Shown: piece by piece, positions 34,653-44,017 of the stretch
How positions within the stretch are numbered: the stretch's first letter is position 1
How the letters are laid out: every line of letters begins with the position of its first letter
Source of the DNA: Burkholderiales bacterium
GTDB taxonomy: Bacteria; Pseudomonadota; Gammaproteobacteria; Burkholderiales; SG8-39
Reading direction: 5' to 3'
Length of the DNA: 56,404 nucleotides
Assembly (NCBI GenBank): GCA_026417035.1
Contig: JAOAEA010000010.1
Location: forward strand, 1-56,404
The notes under the pieces: generated by a model
The model's database searches: none
Seen by the model: only the letters and a program-made list of their open reading frames with translations
Told to the model about the DNA's origin: nothing
Program-made: the position numbers and the translations under genes

Positions 34653-36008
34653 TCAGCGCATGCGGGGCAGCACGCCCTTCATCGCCCGCATCATCTTGGC
34701 GACGCCGCCGCGCTGCACCTGCTTCATCATCTTCTGCATCTCGCCGAACTGGTTGAGGAGGCGGTTCACCTCCTGCACCGGCACGCCCGCGCCCGCGGCG
34801 ATGCGGCGCTTGCGCGAGGCCTTGATGAGCTCCGGCCGAGCGCGCTCGCCGGGCGTCATCGAGTTGATGATCCCCTCGATGCGCCTCAGCGCCCGGTCGT
34901 CCATGGCCTGCGGCGACTGCGCCGCGGCCTGCTGCACGTGCGCCGGCAGCTTGTCGAGCAGCGCGCCGAGCCCGCCCATCTTCTTCATCTGCTGGATCTG
35001 CGCCTTGAAGTCCTCGAGGTCGAAGCCCTTGCCCTTCTTGAACTTCTCGGCGAGCTTGCGGGCCTCCGCTTCGTCGATGCCCTTCTTCGCCTCCTCGACG
35101 AGCGACACGATGTCGCCCATGCCGAGGATGCGCGAGGCCATGCGTTCGGGGTGGAAGGGCTCCAGCCCGCCGAGCTTCTCGCCCACGCCCGCGAACTTGA
35201 TCGGCTTGCCGGTGACCTGGCGGACCGACAGCGCAGCCCCGCCGCGCGCGTCGCCGTCGAGCTTGGTGAGCACCACCCCGGTGAGCGGCAGCGCCTCGTT
35301 GAAGGCGCGGGCGACGTTGACCGCGTCCTGGCCCTGCATCGAATCGACGACGAAGAGCGTCTCGACCGGATGCACCGCGGCGTGCAGCTCGCGGATCTCG
35401 GCCATCATCGCCTCGTCGATCGCGAGGCGGCCCGCAGTGTCGACGAGCACCACGTCGTTGTAGTGCTTGCGCGCCCAGTCCACGGCGGCGAGCGCGATCT
35501 CGGCCGGCTTCTGGCCCTCGTGCGAAGGGAAGAAGTCGACGCCCGCCTGCGCGGCGAGGGTCCGGAGCTGCGCGATCGCGGCCGGCCGGTACACGTCGCA
35601 GGAGACGACGAGCGGCTTCCGGCGGCGCTCCTCCTTGAGCAGCCGCGCGAGCTTGCCCGTGGTGGTCGTCTTGCCCGAGCCCTGCAGGCCGGCCATGAGC
35701 ACCACCGCCGGCGGGGCGACGGCGAGGTCGAGATCCTCGTTGGCGTCGCCCATCAGGTGGACGAGCTCGCGATGCACGACGCCGACGAACGCCTGGCCCG
35801 GCGTGAGGCTGCCCACGACTTCCTCGCCGAGCGCCTTCTCCTTCACCCGCGCGATGAACTCGCGCACCACCGGCAGCGCGACATCGGCTTCGAGGAGCGC
35901 GACGCGCACCTCGCGCAGCGCGTCGGCGACGTTCGACTCGGTGAGGCGGGCCTCGCCGCGGACGGTCTTCACCACCTTGGCGAGGCGCTGGGTCAGGTTC
36001 TCGAGCAT
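34653..36008 (-). CDS. ffh: Signal recognition particle protein Ffh
   Basis: The 451-residue GTPase has the N domain (1-95), the P-loop GLQGSGKT (107-114), DTAGR, TKLDGDARGG and the DARGGAALS closing loop of SRP GTPases. The C-terminal M domain is methionine-rich (QQMKKMGGLGALL and QMMKQVQRGGVAKMM-like stretch ending GVLPRMR). It binds the 4.5S RNA and signal sequences at the ribosome. The ATG at 36008 begins MLENLTQRLAKVVKTVRGEA, the standard start. Confidence 0.97.
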   Translation of the reverse strand: MLENLTQRLAKVVKTVRGEARLTESNVADALREVRVALLEADVALPVVREFIARVKEKALGEEVVGSLTPGQAFVGVVHRELVHLMGDANEDLDLAVAPPAVVLMAGLQGSGKTTTTGKLARLLKEERRRKPLVVSCDVYRPAAIAQLRTLAAQAGVDFFPSHEGQKPAEIALAAVDWARKHYNDVVLVDTAGRLAIDEAMMAEIRELHAAVHPVETLFVVDSMQGQDAVNVARAFNEALPLTGVVLTKLDGDARGGAALSVRQVTGKPIKFAGVGEKLGGLEPFHPERMASRILGMGDIVSLVEEAKKGIDEAEARKLAEKFKKGKGFDLEDFKAQIQQMKKMGGLGALLDKLPAHVQQAAAQSPQAMDDRALRRIEGIINSMTPGERARPELIKASRKRRIAAGAGVPVQEVNRLLNQFGEMQKMMKQVQRGGVAKMMRAMKGVLPRMR

Positions 36009-36054
36009 GGCGTACCGGAGGTGAAGGACGGGGATGCGATAAACTCCCGCAGCG

Positions 36055-36876
36055 ATGAGCATTCTACTGCACGTGCTCGCCTGCGCCCTCTACGCGGCGC
36101 TCGGCGCGCACTTCTTCCGCACGCGCTGGCGTGGCGGCGCCGGCGCGGCCGAGCTCAAGCCCTGGGAGCGCGCGGCGATCCTCGTCCCCCTCGCACTGCA
36201 GTCGTGGCTCCTCTACCACGACCTCCTGGGCGGCCCCACGCTGCGCTTCGGCTTCGCTCACGCGCTGTCGCTCATGATGTGGCTCGCGGTGCTGTTCTAC
36301 TGGGTGCAGGGCTTCTTCTACAGCCTGCCCGGGATGTTCGCGATCGTGCTGCCGGTCGCGGCCGCGACGGTGCTGCTGCCGCCGGTCTTCCCCGGCTTCG
36401 AGGCGCCGCCCTACACGAGCACCGTCGAGTTCCGGCTGCACCTCTTCGTCGCGATGCTCGCGTACAGCCTCTTCGCGATGGCGGCGCTGCAGGCGGCGCT
36501 GATGCTGCCGCTCGAGCGGCGGCTGCACCGCGGCGACCTGCGCGGCCCGGCAGCGGGGCTGCCGCCGCTGCTCACACTCGAGGCGATGCTCTTTCGCATC
36601 ATCGGCCTCGGGTTCCTCTTCCTCACGCTGACGCTCGCGGCCGGCGCCGTCTTCTCCGAGGAGCTCTTCGGGCGCGCGTTCCCGCTCAACCACAAGACGC
36701 TCTTCGGCGTCATCTCCTGGGTCATCTTCGGCGGGCTGCTCGTCGGGCGGCACTTCCGCGGCTGGCGCGGCCGCCGGGCGCTGCACTGGACGCTGGCGGG
36801 CTTCGCCGTGCTCCTGCTCGCGTACGTCGGCAGCCGCTTCGTGCTCGAGGTCATCCTCGGCCGCAGCCTCGCCTGA
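36055..36876 (+). CDS. CcsA/YpjD-type cytochrome c assembly family membrane protein
   Basis: The 273-residue protein has about eight membrane helices. It contains the CcsA-type segment FRLHLFVAMLAYSLFAMAALQAALML and the later HKTLFGVISWVIFGGLLVGRHFRGWRGRRALHWT, with conserved histidines at helix ends. The family includes haem-handling proteins of cytochrome c biogenesis; the short YpjD branch next to ffh has no proven function. It is divergent from ffh with 46 bases between the two starts, and a GATAAACT just before the ATG might be a -10 element. Confidence 0.85.
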   Translation: MSILLHVLACALYAALGAHFFRTRWRGGAGAAELKPWERAAILVPLALQSWLLYHDLLGGPTLRFGFAHALSLMMWLAVLFYWVQGFFYSLPGMFAIVLPVAAATVLLPPVFPGFEAPPYTSTVEFRLHLFVAMLAYSLFAMAALQAALMLPLERRLHRGDLRGPAAGLPPLLTLEAMLFRIIGLGFLFLTLTLAAGAVFSEELFGRAFPLNHKTLFGVISWVIFGGLLVGRHFRGWRGRRALHWTLAGFAVLLLAYVGSRFVLEVILGRSLA

Positions 36877-36941
36877 CGCGCGGCGCCGCGACCGCCTCGG
36901 CTATACTGCCCGCTCCCGCATAGCGAGTTCCCCGCCGCTCC

Positions 36942-38231
36942 TTGGGCGACCTCTCCATCCAGGCGTCCGTCGCGCTCCTCGCGGTGCTGCTCGTCCTGTC
37001 CGGCTTCTTCTCGATCGCCGAGACGAGCATGATGGCGCTCAACCGGTTCCGCCTGCGCCACCTCGCGCGGCTCGGCAGCCGGCCGGCGCAGCGCGCCACC
37101 GCGCTCATGGCGCGCACCGACCGCCTGCTCGGGGTCATCCTCCTCTGCAACAACCTCGTGAACAGCGCCGCGGCGGTGCTCGTCGGGGTGGTCACGGTGC
37201 GCCTCTTCGGCGACAGCGAATGGGCGCTCGGCATCGGCACCGCGACGGTGACGTTCCTGATCCTGGTGTTCTCCGAGATCACGCCCAAGGTGATCGGCGC
37301 CACGTTCCCGGAAGCGATCGCCCTGCGCCTCGTCTACGTGCTCGGGCCGCTGCTGCGCGTGCTCTACCCGGTGGTGTGGTTCGTGAACCTCTTCCCGTCG
37401 CTGCTCCTGCGGCTGCTGCGGATCGTGCCCGGCGGCGCGGCGGAGTCGCAGCGGCTGAGCCCCGAGGAGCTGCGCTCCCTCGTGCTCGAGCACAGCCACC
37501 TCGTGCCGCGCAAGCACCAGTCGATCCTCGTCAACCTGTTCGACCTCGAGCGCATCACCGTGGAGGACGTGATGACGCCGCGCTCGCAGATCGAGGCGAT
37601 CGACCTCGACGCCCCCGAGGAGGAGATCGCCGAGAAGCTCGCGACCAGCTACCACACCCGGGTGCCGGTCTACCGCGGCGAGCTCAACAACGTGCTCGGC
37701 ATCCTGCACCTGCGCCGGGCGCTCGCGCTGCGGCGCGAAGGCGGCGGCATCGACAAGGAGGCGCTCAGGGCGCTGCTCGCCGAGCCCTACTTCGTCCCGG
37801 CCGACACGCCCGTCTTCACGCAGCTGCAGTTCTTCCAGGAGAACCGCCAGCGCGTCGCGATCGTCGTGGACGAATGGGGCGAGGTGCAGGGGCTGGTCAC
37901 GCTCGAGGACATCATCGAGGAGTTCGTCGGCGAGTTCACGACCTCGGCGCCGCTGCGCGCCTCGGGCTACGGCTGGGACAAGGCGGGCACCGCCCTCGTC
38001 GAGGGCGCGACGCCGCTGCGCGAGCTCAATCGCAAGCTCGGCCTGGCGCTTCCCCTCGAGGGCCCGAAGACGCTGAACGGGCTGATCCTCGAGTACCTCC
38101 AGGAGATCCCCGAGGCGGGCGTCTCGGTGAAGATCGCCGGCGTGCCGATGGAGATCGTCCAGACCCAGGACCGCGTGGTGAAGACCGTCCGGCTCTTCAG
38201 GCCGGCCGCAGCCGAGACCGCGGCGGCCTGA
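36942..38231 (+). CDS. CNNM/CorC family transporter (HlyC/CorC) with CBS pair
   Basis: The 429-residue protein has an N-terminal DUF21/CNNM membrane domain of four helices (about 8-150, with SGFFSIAETSMMALNRFRL), then a CBS pair (about 195-320, VEDVMTPRSQIEAIDLD and VQGLVTLEDIIEEFVGEF), then a CorC_HlyC domain (about 340-425, LNGLILEYLQEIPEAG). Proteins of this kind transport or regulate magnesium, in some cases cobalt. The start is TTG at 36942; TATACT at 36902-36907 may be the -10. Confidence 0.92.
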   Translation: MGDLSIQASVALLAVLLVLSGFFSIAETSMMALNRFRLRHLARLGSRPAQRATALMARTDRLLGVILLCNNLVNSAAAVLVGVVTVRLFGDSEWALGIGTATVTFLILVFSEITPKVIGATFPEAIALRLVYVLGPLLRVLYPVVWFVNLFPSLLLRLLRIVPGGAAESQRLSPEELRSLVLEHSHLVPRKHQSILVNLFDLERITVEDVMTPRSQIEAIDLDAPEEEIAEKLATSYHTRVPVYRGELNNVLGILHLRRALALRREGGGIDKEALRALLAEPYFVPADTPVFTQLQFFQENRQRVAIVVDEWGEVQGLVTLEDIIEEFVGEFTTSAPLRASGYGWDKAGTALVEGATPLRELNRKLGLALPLEGPKTLNGLILEYLQEIPEAGVSVKIAGVPMEIVQTQDRVVKTVRLFRPAAAETAAA

Positions 38232-38252
38232 TCCCGCCGCACGGCGCGCCAC

Positions 38253-38283
38253 GCGCGCGGACGCCCGTCGCACGTCCGCGCGC
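38253..38283. terminator. Perfect 11-bp stem-loop downstream of the CNNM gene
   Basis: GCGCGCGGACG and CGTCCGCGCGC pair perfectly around a nine-base loop, 22 bases after the stop of the CNNM gene. There is no T-run, so it may act as an attenuator or mRNA end stabiliser rather than a classic terminator. The rest of the 206-base gap contains an A8 tract and TAGTAT (about 38344-38357) that may be part of the pilB promoter, though I see no good -35. Confidence 0.4.
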
Positions 38284-38437
38284 CGGCGTGAAAGGCGTCA
38301 CGGCCGGCGCGCAAGGGGGCTGCCACGACTGTGGCGCGTCCGGAAAAAAAATAGTATCGTCAGCGCCTTACAAGGCATACTTCACGCCATGAAGGCTTCC
38401 GCGCCCGCGTCCTCCGGAACCCCCTCGGCGACCCGGC

Positions 38438-40147
38438 ATGGCCGTCAACGCTAGCTTCGCCAGCCTGCCCGGGCTCGCGCGGGCGCTCGTCCAGCACGGC
38501 CGGCTCACCGACGTCGAGGCGGCCCACGTGCACGCCCAGGCGAAGAGCGGCGGCGGGACCTTCATCGAAGCCCTGCTCGCGAGCCGGCGCATGAGCCCGC
38601 TCGAGGTCGCGGAGTTCGTCTCGCAGACGTTCGGGCTGCCGCTTCTCGACCTCGACGCCGCCGATGCGGCCGCCTTCCCGGTGGACCTCGTCGACCGCAA
38701 GACGATCCAGAGCCGCCGCGTCCTGCCGCTGCGCAAGCGCGGCAACCGCCTCGCGGTGGCCGTCTCCGACCCGGCCAACACGCAGGCGCTCGACGAGATC
38801 AAGTTCCAGACGTCGATGTCCATCGACCCGATCGTGGTCGAGGACGACAAGCTCGGGCAGGCCATCGCCCGCACGGCGCAGACCGCCGACGCCGCGCTGC
38901 GGCAGATGATGGACGAGGACCTGAACCTCGAGTTCGCCGACGAGGGGGAGGCCGATTTCGACGCCGGCGCGAGCGAGGTCGACGACGCGCCGGTCGTGAA
39001 GTTCATCCAGAAGGTGATGCTCGACGCGATCAACGACGGCGCCTCCGACATCCACTTCGAGCCCTACGAGCGCTACTACCGGATCCGCATGCGCGTCGAC
39101 GGCGAGCTGCGCGACGTGGCGCAGCCGCCGCTCGCGCTCAAGGAGAAGATCGCCGCGCGCATCAAGGTGATCTCGAAGCTCGACATCTCCGAGAAGCGCG
39201 TGCCGCAGGACGGGCGCATGAAGCTCGTGCTCTCGCGCGACCGCGCCATCGACTTCCGCGTGAGCACGCTGCCCACCCTGCACGGCGAGAAGATCGTGCT
39301 GCGCATCCTCGACCCCTCCTCGGCCATGCTCGGCATCGACGCGCTCGGGTACGAGCCCGACGAGAAGCAGGCGCTGCTCGAGGCGATCGGCCGCCCCTAC
39401 GGCATGATCCTGGTGACCGGGCCGACCGGGAGCGGCAAGACCGTCTCCCTCTACACGTGCCTCAACCTGCTCAACAAGCCGGGCGTGAACATCTCGACCG
39501 CCGAGGATCCGGCCGAGATCAACCTCGCGGGCATCAACCAGGTCAATGTGAACGAGAAGGCCGGGCTCACCTTCGCCGCGGCCCTGCGCGCGTTCCTGCG
39601 CCAGGACCCCGACATCATCATGGTCGGCGAGATCCGCGACCTCGAGACCGCCGAGATCGCCATCAAGGCGGCCCAGACCGGCCACCTGGTGCTCTCCACG
39701 CTGCACACCAACGACGCGCCCACGACGCTCACGCGGCTCGTCAACATGGGCATCCCGGCGTTCAACATCGCCTCGAGTGTGATTTTGATCACGGCGCAGC
39801 GGCTCGCGCGGCGCCTGTGCAGTTGCAAGGTGCCCGCCAACATCCCGGCGGAGGGTTTACTCTCGGCGGGGTTCCGCGAGGAGGACCTCGACGGCAGCTG
39901 GCAGGCGTTCGGCCCGGGCGGCTGCGAGCGCTGCCGGGGGTCGGGCTACAAGGGGCGGGTCGGCATCTACCAGGTGATGCCGATCTCCGACGAGATGCGC
40001 CGCGTGATCATGCGCGGGGGCAACGCGCTCGAGATCGCCGACCAGGCGAGCCTCGAGGGGGTGCGCGACCTGCGCCGGTCGGGGCTCCTCAAGGTCATGC
40101 AGGGCGTCACCTCGCTCGAAGAGGTGATGGCCGTCACGAACGAGTAG
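38438..40147 (+). CDS. pilB: Type IV pilus assembly ATPase PilB
   Basis: The 569-residue hexameric motor drives pilus extension. It has two N-terminal regulatory domains (MshEN/GspE-N, about 10-150), the SDIHFEPYERYYRIRMRVDG segment, Walker A GPTGSGKT (328-335), the Asp box and Walker B DPDIIMVGEIRDLETAEIA, and the His box HLVLSTLHTND. The zinc site pairs CSC (in RRLCSCK) with CERC; the first pair has one residue between cysteines rather than the two seen in Pseudomonas PilB. It heads the pilBCD operon. Confidence 0.96.
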   Translation: MAVNASFASLPGLARALVQHGRLTDVEAAHVHAQAKSGGGTFIEALLASRRMSPLEVAEFVSQTFGLPLLDLDAADAAAFPVDLVDRKTIQSRRVLPLRKRGNRLAVAVSDPANTQALDEIKFQTSMSIDPIVVEDDKLGQAIARTAQTADAALRQMMDEDLNLEFADEGEADFDAGASEVDDAPVVKFIQKVMLDAINDGASDIHFEPYERYYRIRMRVDGELRDVAQPPLALKEKIAARIKVISKLDISEKRVPQDGRMKLVLSRDRAIDFRVSTLPTLHGEKIVLRILDPSSAMLGIDALGYEPDEKQALLEAIGRPYGMILVTGPTGSGKTVSLYTCLNLLNKPGVNISTAEDPAEINLAGINQVNVNEKAGLTFAAALRAFLRQDPDIIMVGEIRDLETAEIAIKAAQTGHLVLSTLHTNDAPTTLTRLVNMGIPAFNIASSVILITAQRLARRLCSCKVPANIPAEGLLSAGFREEDLDGSWQAFGPGGCERCRGSGYKGRVGIYQVMPISDEMRRVIMRGGNALEIADQASLEGVRDLRRSGLLKVMQGVTSLEEVMAVTNE

Positions 40148-40166
40148 GGAAGAGGGGAGACGCGCT

Positions 40167-41399
40167 ATGGCGACCGTGGCAGGGGCTCTGAAGGCGAGGG
40201 ATGCCGTCAAGGAGGCGATCTTCGTCTGGGAGGGCAAGGACAAGTCCGGCAAGGTCGTGAAGGGCGAGATGCGCGCGAGCGGCGAGGCGGTGGTGAACGC
40301 CACGCTGCGCCGCCAGGGCGTGCTCGTCACCAAGGTGAAGAAGCAGCGCCTCGGCCGCGGCAAGAAGATCACCGAGAAGGACATCACGCTCTTCACGCGC
40401 CAGATGGCGACGATGATGAAGGCCGGCGTGCCGCTGCTGCAGGCGTTCGACATCGTCGGCAAGGGCCACGCCAACCCGGCGGTCTCGAAGCTCCTCGGCG
40501 ACCTGCGCACCGAGGTCGAGACCGGCTCCTCGCTCGCCGCGGCCTTCCGCAAGTACCCGCTCTACTTCGATCCGCTCTACTGCAACCTGGTGCAGGCGGG
40601 GGAGCAGGCGGGGATCCTGGAGACGCTCCTCGACCGCCTCGCGACGTACAAGGAGAAGATCCTCGCCATCAAGTCGAAGATCAAGTCGGCGCTCTTCTAC
40701 CCGGTGGCGATCATCGTCGTGGCGTTCATCATCACCGCGGTGATCATGATCTTCGTGATCCCGGCGTTCAAGCAGGTGTTCACCAGCTTCGGCGCGGACC
40801 TGCCGGCGCCGACGCTCTTCGTGATGGGCGTGTCCGACTTCTTCGTCCAGTACTGGTACATCATCTTCGCCGTCATCATCGGCGGGGTGTACGGGTTCCT
40901 CGAGACCTGGAAGCGCTCCACGGCGATGCAGATCTTCATGGACCGCATGGCGCTGCGCATCCCGGTGTTCGGCGATCTCATCCGCAAATCGACCATCGCG
41001 CGCTGGACGCGGACGCTCTCCACCATGTTCGCCGCCGGCGTGCCGCTGGTGGAGGCGCTCGACTCGGTGGGCGGCGCCTCGGGCAACTACGTCTACGGCC
41101 AGGCGACCAAGCAGATCCAGAGCGAGGTCTCGACCGGCACGAGCCTCACCGCGGCGATGCAGAACGTGGGCGTGTTCCCGAACATGGTCGTGCAGATGGT
41201 CTCGATCGGCGAGGAGTCGGGCTCGCTCGACGCCATGCTCGGCAAGGTGGCCGACTTCTACGAGCAGGAGGTCGACGACCAGGTCGAGGCCCTCTCCTCG
41301 CTCATGGAGCCGATGATCATGGTCGTGCTCGGGACGCTCATCGGCGGCATGGTCATCGCCATGTACCTGCCCATCTTCAAGCTCGGCCAGGCGGTCTAG
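40167..41399 (+). CDS. pilC: Type IV pilus inner-membrane platform protein PilC
   Basis: The 410-residue protein has two GspF domains, each with LFTRQMATMMKAGVPLLQAFDIV or WTRTLSTMFAAGVPLVEALDSV, and three membrane helices (about 172-195, 225-245 and 375-398). It anchors the PilB motor and the growing pilus. GGGGAGA lies just before the ATG, and pilB ends 19 bases upstream. Confidence 0.96.
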   Translation: MATVAGALKARDAVKEAIFVWEGKDKSGKVVKGEMRASGEAVVNATLRRQGVLVTKVKKQRLGRGKKITEKDITLFTRQMATMMKAGVPLLQAFDIVGKGHANPAVSKLLGDLRTEVETGSSLAAAFRKYPLYFDPLYCNLVQAGEQAGILETLLDRLATYKEKILAIKSKIKSALFYPVAIIVVAFIITAVIMIFVIPAFKQVFTSFGADLPAPTLFVMGVSDFFVQYWYIIFAVIIGGVYGFLETWKRSTAMQIFMDRMALRIPVFGDLIRKSTIARWTRTLSTMFAAGVPLVEALDSVGGASGNYVYGQATKQIQSEVSTGTSLTAAMQNVGVFPNMVVQMVSIGEESGSLDAMLGKVADFYEQEVDDQVEALSSLMEPMIMVVLGTLIGGMVIAMYLPIFKLGQAV

Positions 41400-41476
41400 C
41401 CGTGGCGGGGTCTTCGGGGCTGCGGGCGCTCGCCCGCAGCCTTCTTTGACGCCCGCGCGCCGGGCCGCACGCCGCC

Positions 41477-42337
41477 GTGACCGCCCCCGACGCCCTCGCC
41501 CACGCGGGCGCCTTCACGACCCTCGCCGTGATCGTCGGGCTCGCCGTGGGGAGTTTTCTCAACGTCGTCATCCACCGGCTCCCGAAGATCATGGAGCGCG
41601 AGTGGCGCGCCCAGTGCGCCGAACTCGCCGGCGAGCCCGCTTTGCAGGAGCCGAAGCTCTCGCTCGCCTCGCCGCGGTCGCACTGCCCCGCCTGCGGTCA
41701 CCGGATCCGGCTCGTCGAGAACGTGCCGATCGTCTCCTGGCTCGCGCTGCGCGGGAAGTGCTCGGCCTGCGGGGCGAAGATCGGCGTCCGCTATCCGCTC
41801 GTCGAGGCCGTCACCGGCATCGCGTTCGGCTACGCGGCGTGGCGCTTCGGCTTCGGCGCCGCGGCGCTCGGCGCGATGTTCTTCCTCGCCGCGCTGATCG
41901 CGCTCACGGCGATCGACTTCGACACGCACCTCCTCCCGGACGCGATCACGCTGCCGCTCCTCTGGCTGGGCCTGCTCCTCAACGTCGAGGCGACGTTCGT
42001 CGACCTGCGCTCGGCCGTCATCGGCGCGGCGGCGGGCTACCTCGTGCTCTGGGCGGTCTACCAGGCGTTCAAGCTCGCCACCGGCAAGGAAGGCATGGGC
42101 TACGGTGACTTCAAGCTCCTCGCCGCGATCGGCGCGTGGCTCGGCTGGCAGATGCTGCCGTTCGTGGTGCTCGCATCGTCGTTCGTCGGCGCGGTCGTGG
42201 GCGTCGTGCTGATCGTGCTCGCGAGGCGCGGGCGCGACGTGCCGATCCCCTTCGGCCCCTATCTCGCCGCTGCCGGGGTGATCGCGCTCTTCTGGGGGCG
42301 CCCGATCACCGACTACTACGCGCGCCAGTTCTTCTAG
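41477..42337 (+). CDS. pilD: Prepilin peptidase / N-methyltransferase PilD
   Basis: The 286-residue inner-membrane enzyme cleaves and methylates prepilins. It has the first helix ending VGSFLNVVIHRLP, two zinc CxxC pairs (CPACGHRIR and CSACGAKIGVRYPLVE), and two catalytic aspartates in AIDFDTHLLPD and GMGYGDFKLLAAIGAWLG. The start is GTG at 41477, 77 bases after pilC. Confidence 0.96.
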   Translation: MTAPDALAHAGAFTTLAVIVGLAVGSFLNVVIHRLPKIMEREWRAQCAELAGEPALQEPKLSLASPRSHCPACGHRIRLVENVPIVSWLALRGKCSACGAKIGVRYPLVEAVTGIAFGYAAWRFGFGAAALGAMFFLAALIALTAIDFDTHLLPDAITLPLLWLGLLLNVEATFVDLRSAVIGAAAGYLVLWAVYQAFKLATGKEGMGYGDFKLLAAIGAWLGWQMLPFVVLASSFVGAVVGVVLIVLARRGRDVPIPFGPYLAAAGVIALFWGRPITDYYARQFF

Positions 42338-42352
42338 CCCGCGCCCGCCGCG

Positions 42353-42967
42353 ATGCCGTTCACCGTTTGCCTGACCGGCGGCATCGGCAGCGGGAAGTCC
42401 ACCGTCGGCCGGGCGTTCGCCGCGCTCGGCGTCACGGTCGTGGACACCGACGCGATCGCCCATGCGCTCACCGGGCCGGGCGGCGCGGCGATCCCCGCGA
42501 TCCGCGCGCGCTTCGGCGACACCTTCCTCACGGCGGAGGGCGCCCTCGACCGCCAGCGCATGCGCGCGCTCGTGTTCGCCGACGGGCAGGCGCGCCGCGC
42601 CCTCGAAGCGATCCTGCATCCCATGATCCGGGTGGAGACCGAGCGCCTCGCCGCGGCGGCGGCGAGCCCCTATGTCATCCTGATGATCCCGCTGCTCGTC
42701 GAGTCGGGACGGCCCCGCGAGCGCTGCCGGCGCATCCTCGTCGTCGACTGCCCCGAAGCCGAACAGGTCCGCCGGGTGATGGCGCGAAGCCACCTCGGCC
42801 GCGCCGAGGTCGAGGCGATCCTCGCGAGCCAGGCGACTCGCGCCGAGCGTCTCGCGGCAGCCGACGACGTCATCGACAACAGCGGCCCGCAGGACGCGAT
42901 CGCCGCGCGTGTCGCGGAGCTGCATCGCCTCTACGTGGAGCTCGCCGCGCGGAGCGGGACCGCATGA
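42353..42967 (+). CDS. coaE: Dephospho-CoA kinase
   Basis: The 204-residue enzyme makes the last step of coenzyme A synthesis. The P-loop GGIGSGKS (9-16) and the motif VVDTDAIAH are characteristic, followed by HPMIRVETER and PLLVESGR for substrate binding. Start ATG is 15 bases after pilD, and the pilBCD-coaE order is the usual one in proteobacteria. Confidence 0.96.
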   Translation: MPFTVCLTGGIGSGKSTVGRAFAALGVTVVDTDAIAHALTGPGGAAIPAIRARFGDTFLTAEGALDRQRMRALVFADGQARRALEAILHPMIRVETERLAAAAASPYVILMIPLLVESGRPRERCRRILVVDCPEAEQVRRVMARSHLGRAEVEAILASQATRAERLAAADDVIDNSGPQDAIAARVAELHRLYVELAARSGTA

Positions 42968-42997
42968 GCGCGGCCTGTCGCCGCGGCCCGACGTCGG

Positions 42998-43026
42998 TTG
43001 TAAACACGGGGCTAATCGGTCAGAAT
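42998..43026 (+). promoter_or_regulatory. Candidate sigma-70 promoter for zapD-yacG
   Basis: TTGTAA (42998-43003), a 17-base spacer and CAGAAT (43021-43026) lie 36 bases before the zapD GTG. This gives zapD its own promoter inside the 94-base gap after coaE. Confidence 0.45.
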
Positions 43027-43061
43027 CGTTCGATCCCGTTGGCAGCGTCCCCGGCGCGACA

Positions 43062-43817
43062 GTGATCACTTACGAGTTCCCGCTGGTCGAGCGCATCCGG
43101 ACGCTGCTGCGACTGGAAGACCTGTACGACCGGGCAGGCTTCTTCGTCGAGCGTTCCGAGCCGGCGGAGCACCACGCGGCGCTGGTGACCATGTTCGAGA
43201 TCCTCGACGTCGCCGGCCGGGCCGACCTCAAATCCGATCTGCTGCAGGAGCTCGAGCGCCAGAAGCAGATCATGCTCTCGTTCCGCGGCAACCCGGACAT
43301 CAACGCCGAGGTGCTCGCCGACGTCCTGGCCGAGATCGAGAGCGCCTCGGTCGCCCTCTTCGGCATGGCCGGCAAGGTCGGCCAGCACCTGCGCGACAAC
43401 GAGTGGCTGATGGGCATCAAGCAGCGCACCGGCATCCCCGGCGGCGCCTGCGAGTTCGACCTGCCCTCGTACCACTACTGGCTGCACCGGGACCCCGCCG
43501 ACCGGCAGGCCGACCTGCGCGGCTGGCTCGGCCCCATGCTGCCGCTGCGCGGCGGCGCCGCGATCGTCCTGAAGCTCTTGCGCGAGAGCGGCAAGCCGCA
43601 GCGTGCCGTCGCCCGCTCGGGGAGCTTCCAGCAGATGCTGGGGGGACGCGTCGCGCAGATGGTGCGCCTGCGCGTGCCGCTCGCCGCCGAGTGCATCCCG
43701 GAGGTGAGCGCGAACAAGTACGCGCTCAACGTGCGCTTCACGACGATGGGCGGCGACCCGCGCCCGCGCACGGTGGAGTCGGACGTCGAGTTCGAGCTCA
43801 CGCTCTGCAACCTGTGA
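43062..43817 (+). CDS. zapD: Cell division protein ZapD
   Basis: The 251-residue protein crosslinks FtsZ filaments. The start [24 protein letters not shown] is the family signature, followed by [31 protein letters not shown] and a C-terminal beta part with [16 protein letters not shown]. The GTG at 43062 is used. The stop overlaps the yacG start by four bases (GTGA). Confidence 0.94.
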   Translation: MITYEFPLVERIRTLLRLEDLYDRAGFFVERSEPAEHHAALVTMFEILDVAGRADLKSDLLQELERQKQIMLSFRGNPDINAEVLADVLAEIESASVALFGMAGKVGQHLRDNEWLMGIKQRTGIPGGACEFDLPSYHYWLHRDPADRQADLRGWLGPMLPLRGGAAIVLKLLRESGKPQRAVARSGSFQQMLGGRVAQMVRLRVPLAAECIPEVSANKYALNVRFTTMGGDPRPRTVESDVEFELTLCNL

Positions 43818-44011
43818 GCCCCGCCCCGCGCGTCGTCCCCTGTCCGCGGTGCGGCACCCCCGTCCCGTGGACGCCGCAGAACCGCTACCGCCCGTTCTGC
43901 TCCGAGCGGTGCAAGCTCATCGACCTCGGGGAGTGGGCGAACGAGCGCTATCGCGTTCCGGTCGCCGAGGAGAACCGCGAGCCCGGGCGCGAGGACGCGC
44001 CGAAGGACTGA
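43814..44011 (+). CDS. yacG: DNA gyrase inhibitor YacG
   Basis: The 65-residue zinc protein has the four ligands C10, C13, C29 and C33 (PCPRCG and [19 protein letters not shown]). The second segment is nearly diagnostic. In E. coli it binds GyrB and blocks DNA binding. Coupled to zapD by GTGA overlap. Confidence 0.95.
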   Translation: MSPAPRVVPCPRCGTPVPWTPQNRYRPFCSERCKLIDLGEWANERYRVPVAEENREPGREDAPKD

Positions 44012-44017
44012 GCGGGC